Source of the DNA: Firmicutes bacterium UBA5420
Lineage (GTDB): Bacteria; Bacillota; Limnochordia; Darwinibacteriales; Darwinibacteriaceae
Length of the DNA stretch: 5,048 nt
Assembly (NCBI GenBank): GCA_002409455.1
Contig: DHNI01000151.1
Coordinates: 1-5,048, forward strand
Direction: 5' to 3'
The position numbers and the translations under genes were made by a program. Under the pieces are notes generated by a model. The model had not been told where the DNA came from, did no database searches, and saw only the letters and a list, made by a program, of their open reading frames with translations. This document shows, one piece after another, positions 1-5,048 of this stretch. Each line of letters starts with the position of its first letter. The stretch's first letter is position 1.

Positions 1-3000
1 GCTGAACCAGAGCTCATGGAGCAGCTCGCAGAGGCTAAGGGAAGAATGGCCCGGGCCTGGCAGGTAGAAAACACCTGGCTAGCTGGGCAGATTAAGCGCA
101 TCCAAGAAAGTTCAATGGAGCTTGAAAAACGTCTCAAGCAAATCATGCGTATCAAGGAGGATCAGCAAGGTCAGCTTGCCGATCTCCACCAAGAGCAAGG
201 GAGTCTGGTGGCTTGGCTAGATAGCTATGCTAAGCGTCAGCGAGAACTTGGTGAGCTGATCCCGGAGTTTTCGAAGGAAGATCCTCAGCAAACGCAGGAG
301 CTCTACACCCATCAGCTCGATGAGATAAATACGCACTGGCAAGAACTAGAGGACTGGGTCGTAAAGGGCGAAGAGGAGCTAACCCGTCTAGAAGAGCAGC
401 GTCTTGATCTCCGCCTCGCAGAACGCGATCTTAGTGCAAGTCCGCAAAGGACTGCTGGCCAACTCAAAAGTTATGAGCAGGCGGCAGAAAGCGTAGGCGC
501 ACGTTTGGCCGCTCGTGCTATCTTCCACCTACCTGTGCTGGACAATAGAGATTCCATCATCCCCAAAGTGAGGGAACGTTGGGAACGCAGCCAGCAAGAA
601 CTTATTTTAGCCCAGGCCACCTTAGCCAATCAAGAGGAAAAATGGGCTTTGCTGCAAAGCCGAGATTCGTATCTACCCCATCCTGTGATGCTAACAGTAA
701 AAAAGGAGCTTGCCGATCGGGGTCTACCTGTCCTTTTAGGAAGTGAGTGGCTTGCGTCTCACCCTGCCTCCCAAGTGGAGAGGGAAGAATATCTTCAGAA
801 TCATCCCCTCTTGCCCTTCTGTATTATCGTGGAAAAGGGGCAGCTCCACGCGGTGCGGCAAGGGGCTCAGGCTCTGCAGAATTTGCCGGCTGATTTCCCT
901 TTGCTTTTTTTGGTTCGCCAAAGCTTAACGACGGAGCAAAAAGGGGAAGACGGAAGGCTCCACAGCGTTTTAAGTGATCAGCTTTACACATTGCATAGTC
1001 GGGATTTTCAGCTGTATACGTCCCCAGAGTATTTTCGTGAATTTAAGAGTAGAATGGAAGGGCAGATCGCCAGCGAAAAGCAGCAACTTACGTCGCTGAA
1101 AGAACGCGCTGAGGAACTATCGCATCTAAGGGCGCAAGTGGAGCGTTTTTACCGAGACTATTCCCTAGATATGATAAACACTTGGCGTAGCGACGAGGAT
1201 GGGATCAAGCTCGCTATAGAGGAAAACCAAGTACAGTTAGGCGAGCTAGCCACAGATCAAAGCGCCCTGACTTCCCAGATGAAACAGGCCAAGCTAGACA
1301 TGGGGCTCTTGAACACCGAAAAGAGACAAGTGGAGAGATATTTGGAATCTCTTGCAGAGTTTTTGGTTCTTCACCAAGAGTATGCTGAACAAAGGGATAA
1401 GCAGGAATTTCTTATGGGCGAAATTGATCATATGAAGCGCCAAATTGCCCGCTGGGATCAGGAGGTGGCAGAACTCCACGCCAAAAAGGCCGCGATGGCA
1501 AAGGAGCTAGAAAGTCGCCAGGGAGTATTTGAATCACATATTCGTGATTTTACTACCTATGGCCTTGAAGCAGCAACCGCAAGTGATACTGACGAAGCCT
1601 ATGAGCAAATTAAGGGTCAGGTGGATGGTATTTTGCAGAAGCTAAGTGGCCGCCAAAGCGATCGCCGGGATCTTGACGATCTCTGCAGGCGAACTCGTGA
1701 TGAGGTGGAAGGGGCGAGGCTCGCCATCACCAAGCGAAATGTTCCGCTAACATGGCTCCATGAAAAGCAAAGGGCAGTGACGCAAAGTGAGTTGACGAAG
1801 GCCGATTCGCACCTAGAAAACGCTCAAGAGTTGGTGAATGCCCGCAAAGAAGCTTGGTGGACTGCGCAGGGGAATGCCCAAACTTGCCAGGGAGTTGTGA
1901 GTGCTTTGGCGGAAGGCGTGGTACGTACCTTTGGTAAAGACCCTTACCTCCTCTATGACAGGGTGATTCATCAAGAAGAATTGGCGCGACATGCCAGTAC
2001 ATTAAAACGGGTACAAGGTGCTCTTAATCAGCTTTTGGAAAAGGAAGAGGAGCTCCGAATCTGGAAAAATGAGAATCAAGGAGCATATGATCAACTTATC
2101 GAAAGCCATGGGGAACTCGTGCGATCAAAATGGAAGCAGGTGGCTCCCTTGGTCTGGGCAGATTGGCAAAATTACGAGCTGGCACCACGGGCTGCCGTGC
2201 ACCAGGTTGAAGAACGCCGCCATGAGTCTAGCCGTAGAGTTGAAACGGGTAAGCTCCAGGTTGCGCAGGCGTTTCATCGTTATAGTGAGGAACTTGCGAA
2301 GACCAATAACACAAGAGTACGCCAATTTGTCAGGGAGATTCAAAGTATTGTGGCCGAGGGAAGGCTCTATGACTTTGATTTTGTTGAAACACAATTCATC
2401 CGCATTTTTGAAGCAATTGAAGCGTATCGAGTCCAATACGAAAAGCTTTTGATCGAGAGCGAACAAAACTTCACCCATTTGGTAAACCTGTGTATGCGCA
2501 GGGCACTTACGGTCTATGAGAGCATTCTGGAGATTCCGAAAAATTCTCGAATTGGCCTCTATGGGCGGTCGTTACAGCTTTTGGTCATGGAATGGCCAAC
2601 GCACGCAGAGGAAGAGAACAAAATCCGTATGGAGCAATATCTCCACGGTGTAATAGAGCAGATGCAAGCCTGGCAGCAAGAGGGCATGGATGATGATGAT
2701 TTGGATGCGCGCTTGGGCGAATTATTGCGCACTAGAAGCTTATTGAATGTGCTTGCTCCTATTGAGAATTGCCGGGTGCAAGTGTATAAGCCCAGGAGTG
2801 AATCAATTATCCGCAACCAGCGCATACATCATGCACCTTGGGATGACGTTTCCCGCTGGTCAGGAGGGGAGAACTATAGCGCCTATATCACCATGTTCAT
2901 GGTCATGCTAGCCCATATTCGGCAGCAGATGGAAGGCAAGCCAAAGTCTTGGAAGGTGCTGGTGGCCGACAATCCTTTCGGGAAAGCTTCGGCTGGCCAC

Positions 3001-3234
3001 GTCCTTGATCCCATTTTTGAAGTGGCCAGGGCCAACCAGATTCAGCTTTTGTGCTTTACCGCTCATAAAGAAGAGTCTATTCTGCGCTATTTTCCTGTCG
3101 TCTATAGTTTGCAGCTACGGCAAACGTATGGGAAGGAGATCATGCAGGCTGAGCAATTGGAAAGCGGATTCTATCAGCGTGAAGAAATGGCCCAAGAGCT
3201 GGTTAGCGAAGCTGCAGCGACTCAAGGGGAGTGA
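1..3234 (+). CDS. SMC-like coiled-coil ATPase (MukB/MksB/JetC-like), 5'-truncated by window edge
   Basis: Likely the motor subunit of a condensin-like or plasmid-defence complex, using ATP to engage and move DNA. The frame is open from base 1. The ATG at 16 has no Shine-Dalgarno and no Walker A follows it, so it is internal. Numbering from that ATG: heptad-rich, Glu/Gln/Arg-rich coiled coil at about 1-220; a compact hydrophobic segment at about 222-305 (LPVLLGSEWL, then NHPLLPFCIIV) that reads like an SMC hinge; returning coiled coil at about 340-830; C-terminal head at about 835-1072. The head has a signature motif WSGGEN at 948-953, Walker B VLVAD ending at D985, a D-loop-like VLDP near 998-1001, and an H-loop histidine H1017 in FTAHKE. 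N986 replaces the usual catalytic Glu after Walker B. There is no CxxC zinc hook, which argues against Rad50/SbcC. RecN is far shorter. If the hinge is central, roughly 450-500 residues lie upstream. The partner kleisin/MukE-like genes would also be upstream. The SMC-like ATPase call is confident; the exact subfamily is not. Confidence 0.85.
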   Translation, partial: AEPELMEQLAEAKGRMARAWQVENTWLAGQIKRIQESSMELEKRLKQIMRIKEDQQGQLADLHQEQGSLVAWLDSYAKRQRELGELIPEFSKEDPQQTQELYTHQLDEINTHWQELEDWVVKGEEELTRLEEQRLDLRLAERDLSASPQRTAGQLKSYEQAAESVGARLAARAIFHLPVLDNRDSIIPKVRERWERSQQELILAQATLANQEEKWALLQSRDSYLPHPVMLTVKKELADRGLPVLLGSEWLASHPASQVEREEYLQNHPLLPFCIIVEKGQLHAVRQGAQALQNLPADFPLLFLVRQSLTTEQKGEDGRLHSVLSDQLYTLHSRDFQLYTSPEYFREFKSRMEGQIASEKQQLTSLKERAEELSHLRAQVERFYRDYSLDMINTWRSDEDGIKLAIEENQVQLGELATDQSALTSQMKQAKLDMGLLNTEKRQVERYLESLAEFLVLHQEYAEQRDKQEFLMGEIDHMKRQIARWDQEVAELHAKKAAMAKELESRQGVFESHIRDFTTYGLEAATASDTDEAYEQIKGQVDGILQKLSGRQSDRRDLDDLCRRTRDEVEGARLAITKRNVPLTWLHEKQRAVTQSELTKADSHLENAQELVNARKEAWWTAQGNAQTCQGVVSALAEGVVRTFGKDPYLLYDRVIHQEELARHASTLKRVQGALNQLLEKEEELRIWKNENQGAYDQLIESHGELVRSKWKQVAPLVWADWQNYELAPRAAVHQVEERRHESSRRVETGKLQVAQAFHRYSEELAKTNNTRVRQFVREIQSIVAEGRLYDFDFVETQFIRIFEAIEAYRVQYEKLLIESEQNFTHLVNLCMRRALTVYESILEIPKNSRIGLYGRSLQLLVMEWPTHAEEENKIRMEQYLHGVIEQMQAWQQEGMDDDDLDARLGELLRTRSLLNVLAPIENCRVQVYKPRSESIIRNQRIHHAPWDDVSRWSGGENYSAYITMFMVMLAHIRQQMEGKPKSWKVLVADNPFGKASAGHVLDPIFEVARANQIQLLCFTAHKEESILRYFPVVYSLQLRQTYGKEIMQAEQLESGFYQREEMAQELVSEAAATQGE

Positions 3235-3282
3235 ATGGGGAGAAAGGACGAGGGATGGTACGGAATCCGCCAAGTTGATTTA

Positions 3283-3294
3283 GGGACTGTCCCC
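3283..3294. repeat. GGGACTGTCCCC odd palindrome, possible repeat-element end
   Basis: GGGAC-T-GTCCC is a perfect odd palindrome beginning 48 bases after the ATPase stop codon. Sequences of the GGGGACAGTCCC type are, from memory, common at ends of short dispersed repeats and transposase-associated elements in Bacillota. No partner copy exists elsewhere in this window, so assignment as an element end is only a suggestion. Confidence 0.3.
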
Positions 3295-3400
3295 GGTTAA
3301 CGGATGCCATTTAGCCATCTACTCCGCATCAAACCTTCATAGATACTGGTACAGATAAGGGGATCTCCATGGCTCCAACGGCTCTTTTGTGAAACCCCAT

Positions 3401-3427
3401 TGGGCCAGCACCGGCTTCGTTGGCCCA
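3401..3427. repeat. Small inverted repeat, 7-bp arms
   Basis: TGGGCCA at 3401-3407 pairs perfectly with TGGCCCA at 3421-3427 around a 13-base loop. There is no T-run on either side, so it is not a typical intrinsic terminator. It lies in the same structured stretch as the longer hairpin at 3476-3516 and may belong to the same repeat. Confidence 0.4.
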
Positions 3428-3475
3428 TTCGCTAAAGTTTTCCCGAATCCAATTGAGGCCAAGATGCTTTTCGGG

Positions 3476-3516
3476 TAGGAGCCCTAGGCGGATCGTTCAT
3501 CTGCCTAGGGCTCCTA
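3476..3516. repeat. Long hairpin: 14-bp perfect arms extending to 18 pairs, 5-base loop
   Basis: TAGGAGCCCTAGGC at 3476-3489 is the exact reverse complement of 3503-3516. Inside these arms, one G-T wobble and three further Watson-Crick pairs (3490-3493 with 3499-3502) close on the loop CGTTC. Neither strand has a T-run after the stem, so it does not look like a standard Rho-independent terminator. It could be a REP-like or IS200/IS605-type hairpin (a GTAG lies at 3475-3478, at the foot of the stem), a MITE core, or a transcript-stabilising structure. Immediately after it comes a further odd palindrome, GTAGACTAC, at 3518-3526. The structure itself is certain; its role is unknown. Confidence 0.75.
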
Positions 3517-3723
3517 AGTAGACTACATCCAAGAAGCTGGAAGGCAAGGTTCTCTGAATGCTTTACAGGGAGGACATTCATGTTCTTTGCAAGTATAACA
3601 AAAATGACTGATTGCTTTGGTTTGTAATTACTTTCCCCATCAGGATCTACCGTCCTAGAACTTGTAGTGATGAATATTTTTTTAATAAGAAGGGATTCGG
3701 GAATTAAACAAGAATGTTTACAT

Positions 3724-3729
3724 TACTAT
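3724..3729 (+). promoter_or_regulatory. Candidate -10 box for the regulator/transporter operon
   Basis: TACTAT matches four of six positions of the sigma-A -10 consensus. It would place transcription start near 3736, inside the palindromic operator, which is the usual arrangement for an auto-repressor. No good -35 hexamer lies at 16-18 bases upstream (GAATTA at 17), so this is a weak call. An alternative pair, AGGACA (3571-3576) and TATAAC (3594-3599) with 17-base spacing, would start transcription about 190 bases upstream of the regulator gene. Confidence 0.25.
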
Positions 3730-3733
3730 CATG

Positions 3734-3749
3734 ACTTGTACGTACAAGT
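3734..3749. promoter_or_regulatory. Perfect 16-bp palindromic operator, probably for the GntR regulator
   Basis: ACTTGTACGTACAAGT is its own exact reverse complement. It sits 44 bases upstream of the regulator's ATG, where an autoregulatory operator is expected. An additional half-site GTACAA follows at 3750-3755, two bases beyond the first GTACAA at 3742-3747. The TTGTACGTACAA core closely resembles the operators I recall for AraR of Bacillus subtilis, whose DNA-binding domain is also GntR-type. The site being an operator is well supported by symmetry and position; its cognate protein and inducer are inferred. Confidence 0.7.
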
Positions 3750-3781
3750 GTACAACAGGATGTGTGAATGTAAGGTCGGTG

Positions 3782-3787
3782 GGAGGT
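3782..3787 (+). promoter_or_regulatory. Ribosome binding site that fixes the GntR start at 3794
   Basis: GGAGGT lies six bases before the ATG at 3794, a near-ideal Shine-Dalgarno and spacing. The in-frame ATG at 3731 has no such site and overlaps the operator, so the shorter protein is preferred. Confidence 0.85.
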
Positions 3788-3793
3788 CAAAAA

Positions 3794-4528
3794 ATGATTG
3801 AACGCAGTGTGCACAAGGACAGTGTTATACCCCTGTATCATCAACTGAAAGAGATCTTAAGGGAACAGATCGCCAATAGAACATACAAGCCTCACCAACA
3901 AATCCCGTCGGAACCCGAATTGCAAAAAATCTATGGGTTGAGTCGGGCTACCATTCGTAAAGCCATCGATGGATTGGTGCGGGAGGGTTTAATTTACCGC
4001 CTCCATGGCAAGGGTACTTTTGTGGCCGATCCATTAGATCGCCAGAGCATTACCTTAGATTCGTTCACAGAAAACATGCGGTCCTTTGGCTTTGTTCCAA
4101 CCACCAAGGTCTTAGAAAACACGCTGCTCACTGAGGTGGAACCAGAACTTAGGCAAAAACTCGGACTTGAGCAGGGAGATCAGGTGATTATGCTGAAGCG
4201 CTTGCGCTATCTGGATGGAGAGCATATTCTCCTGGCCACATCGTATCTGCCGGCCTACCTGTTTCCGGGGTTGGAGACTGTCGAACTTACGGGATCGCTG
4301 TATAAGACACTGGCGGAGAAGTATCACGTGAGGACCAGTTGGGGTGAAGATTTTATTGAACCTGTGATCGTCACAGAAGAAAATGCTAGACTCCTCAATA
4401 CAGTACCAGGAAGTCCAGCTTTGCTCGTGGAGAGGCATGCTTACACTGCGGAGAATGATCTTGTGGAAATCTGCTATTCCTTAATTCGCGGCGATAAGGC
4501 CAAATTTTACTTGAAACACAATGGTTGA
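3794..4528 (+). CDS. GntR-family (HutC/UTRA type) transcriptional regulator
   Basis: Cytoplasmic DNA-binding regulator of 244 residues, the usual size for this subfamily. The N-terminal winged helix-turn-helix spans about residues 11-78: PLYHQLKEILREQI opens it, IPSEPEL precedes the HTH, the recognition helix lies in LSRATIRKAIDGLVREG (49-65), and the wing is HGKGTF (71-76). The C-terminal UTRA effector domain spans about 97-240, with the typical RYLDGE (138-143), SYLP (150-153) and a late VERHAYTAEN...EICYSLIRGDKAKF block (212-238). UTRA domains bind small ligands, often sugars or sugar phosphates, which release the protein from DNA. The start at 3794 is chosen for its GGAGGT site; an upstream in-frame ATG would run through the operator. 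The perfect palindrome just upstream suggests autoregulation, and the sugar permease 29 bases downstream suggests that it controls that transporter. The ligand cannot be read from the sequence. No truncation or missing motif was seen. Confidence 0.95.
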   Translation: MIERSVHKDSVIPLYHQLKEILREQIANRTYKPHQQIPSEPELQKIYGLSRATIRKAIDGLVREGLIYRLHGKGTFVADPLDRQSITLDSFTENMRSFGFVPTTKVLENTLLTEVEPELRQKLGLEQGDQVIMLKRLRYLDGEHILLATSYLPAYLFPGLETVELTGSLYKTLAEKYHVRTSWGEDFIEPVIVTEENARLLNTVPGSPALLVERHAYTAENDLVEICYSLIRGDKAKFYLKHNG

Positions 4529-4544
4529 GGTGAAATTTGTCATC

Positions 4545-4551
4545 GGGAGGT
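4545..4551 (+). promoter_or_regulatory. Ribosome binding site of the ABC permease
   Basis: GGGAGGT six bases before the ATG at 4558 is the same motif and spacing as for the regulator gene. It fixes this start and shows that the permease is translated independently although it lies in the same probable operon. Confidence 0.8.
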
Positions 4552-4557
4552 ACGTAT

Positions 4558-5048
4558 ATGCAAGACATTAATGCAGCCAACGAAACCAGTAGGCGGCGGG
4601 CAGCAATAAAGCGTACAGTAGTTGGTTATAGTTTTTTGACGCCGGCGTCTACCATCATGATTTTGTTTATTTTCGTACCAGTGTTCATGGCTTTTTATCT
4701 GAGTCTATTTGAATGGGATCTGATCAGCCCCAAGACATTCGTAGGATTACGCAACTACGCCAGGATCTTTCAGTCCACTGACTTCTTCATTGCGGTGCGC
4801 AATACGTTTTATTTTGTCTTGGTGCAGCTGCCATTGGACTTCGGCATATCTTTGGGAGTAGCCCTCTTGCTGAACCAAAAAATCCGGGGTTTGTCCTTTT
4901 ATCGCACGGTGTTTTTTACCCCGGTCATTACATCTACTGTGGCAGTGAGTGCGGTTTGGCTGTGGCTTTATGACCCCTTTGACGGGCTTTTTAACTACCT
5001 GCTTGAGTTCATAGGCTTAGGACCTTATGGCTGGCTTAATGATCCAAA
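4558..5048 (+). CDS. Carbohydrate ABC transporter permease, MalF/UgpA type (3' end outside window)
   Basis: Inner-membrane subunit of a binding-protein-dependent sugar importer; one of two permeases that normally form the channel. Only residues 1-163 of an expected 290-300 are visible, because the window ends. A short basic cytoplasmic N-terminus (RRR at 12-14) precedes a first membrane segment at about 21-50, containing FLTPA (26-30) and ending in SLFEWD (49-54). The conserved FVGLRNYARIF (61-71) follows, then N82-T83-F84 at the start of the permease core, membrane segments at about 83-105 and 117-138, and FYRTVFFTPV (114-123), all typical of the MalF/UgpA family. The EAA loop that contacts the ATPase subunit lies beyond the window. 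The gene starts 29 bases after the regulator stop codon with its own ribosome binding site. Binding protein, second permease and catabolic genes are expected downstream. Substrate is unknown; arabinose or arabinosides are a guess from the operator only. Confidence 0.93.
   Translation, partial: MQDINAANETSRRRAAIKRTVVGYSFLTPASTIMILFIFVPVFMAFYLSLFEWDLISPKTFVGLRNYARIFQSTDFFIAVRNTFYFVLVQLPLDFGISLGVALLLNQKIRGLSFYRTVFFTPVITSTVAVSAVWLWLYDPFDGLFNYLLEFIGLGPYGWLNDP

Larger units (their letters stand above)
3235..3733. other. Long intergenic region with palindromes, no convincing gene
   Basis: About 500 bases separate the ATPase stop codon from the operator of the sugar regulator. There is no T-run behind a stem, so no Rho-independent terminator could be identified for the ATPase gene. 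The first part (about 3283-3530) is rich in inverted repeats. It has stop-poor frames on the minus strand: a 49-codon ATG-started frame at 3432-3581 and a 55-codon frame without ATG at 3329-3496. Neither resembles a family I recognise, and the first contains the long hairpin. The second part (about 3590-3730) is more AT-rich, as expected of a promoter region. The region may hold a decayed interspersed element, but this is inference. Confidence 0.6.

Noticed and set aside
2018..2478. Overlapping open frames on both strands (144 codons plus, 117 codons minus)
   Set aside because: Both lie wholly inside the SMC-like gene in other frames, have no ribosome site or family features, and read as shadows of the real coding frame.
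16..3234. ATG at position 16 as the true start of the SMC-like gene
   Set aside because: The frame is open back to base 1, no Shine-Dalgarno precedes the ATG, and the ATPase would lack Walker A.
1..3234. Rad50/SbcC-type nuclease ATPase
   Set aside because: There is no CxxC zinc hook anywhere in the visible protein, and a hinge-like globular segment is present instead.
3005..3283. 92-codon plus-strand frame crossing the end of the ATPase gene
   Set aside because: It is mostly inside the ATPase head in another frame. Its tail is low-information and there is no credible start signal.
3476..3516. Rho-independent terminator for the ATPase gene
   Set aside because: The stem is strong, but no T-run follows it on either strand, and it lies about 240 bases past the stop codon.
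3432..3581. 49-codon minus-strand frame starting with ATG
   Set aside because: It has no good ribosome site, contains the long hairpin, and its product matches nothing I recognise. Kept only as part of the possible repeat.
3731..3793. Upstream ATG giving the GntR regulator 21 extra residues
   Set aside because: It has no ribosome site, the extension is cysteine- and threonine-rich and unlike the family, and it would overlap the operator palindrome. The ATG at 3794 has an ideal GGAGGT.

Overview
The window looks like a piece of a Bacillota (Firmicutes) chromosome. The evidence is the strong GGGAGGT-type Shine-Dalgarno sites about 6 nt before two start codons, mid-range base composition, a HutC/UTRA-type GntR regulator next to a carbohydrate ABC transporter, and an operator of the kind known from Bacillus sugar regulators. 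No RNA gene, CRISPR array or intact insertion sequence was seen. No gene can be assigned to a named species.

Layout. (1) Positions 1-3234, plus strand: the C-terminal part, probably about 70%, of a very large SMC-like coiled-coil ATPase. The reading frame is already open at base 1. The Walker A half of the ATPase head is absent, so the true start lies upstream of the window. The visible part has a coiled coil, a globular hinge-like insert, a long returning coiled coil, and a C-terminal head with ABC signature, Walker B, D-loop and H-loop. (2) Positions 3235-3793: about 560 bases without a convincing gene. They hold an odd palindrome (GGGACTGTCCCC), a small hairpin, a long near-perfect hairpin at 3476-3516 with no T-run, an orphan Shine-Dalgarno plus 15-codon frame, and a perfect 16-bp palindromic operator at 3734-3749. 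The first half may be a degenerate interspersed repeat. (3) Positions 3794-4528: a complete 244-residue GntR-family regulator with an N-terminal winged helix-turn-helix and a C-terminal UTRA effector domain. (4) Positions 4558-5048 (runs off the end): the first 163 residues of a MalF/UgpA-type sugar ABC transporter permease. It has its own ribosome binding site 29 bases after the regulator.

The two halves appear unrelated. The left half is the end of a DNA-organising or defence-type SMC module. The right half is the start of a carbohydrate-uptake operon in which the regulator, the operator in front of it and the transporter form a plausible self-controlled unit: the regulator would sit on the palindrome, repress its own transcription and that of the transporter, and be released by a sugar or sugar-phosphate bound to UTRA. 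The palindrome resembles the AraR operators of Bacillus, so an arabinose or arabinoside inducer is a reasonable but unproven guess.

The most unusual points are the ATPase's Walker B motif, which reads D-N where SMC proteins normally have D-E, and the absence of a JetD-like nuclease gene after it. The window holds too little of that module to say whether it is a new system.
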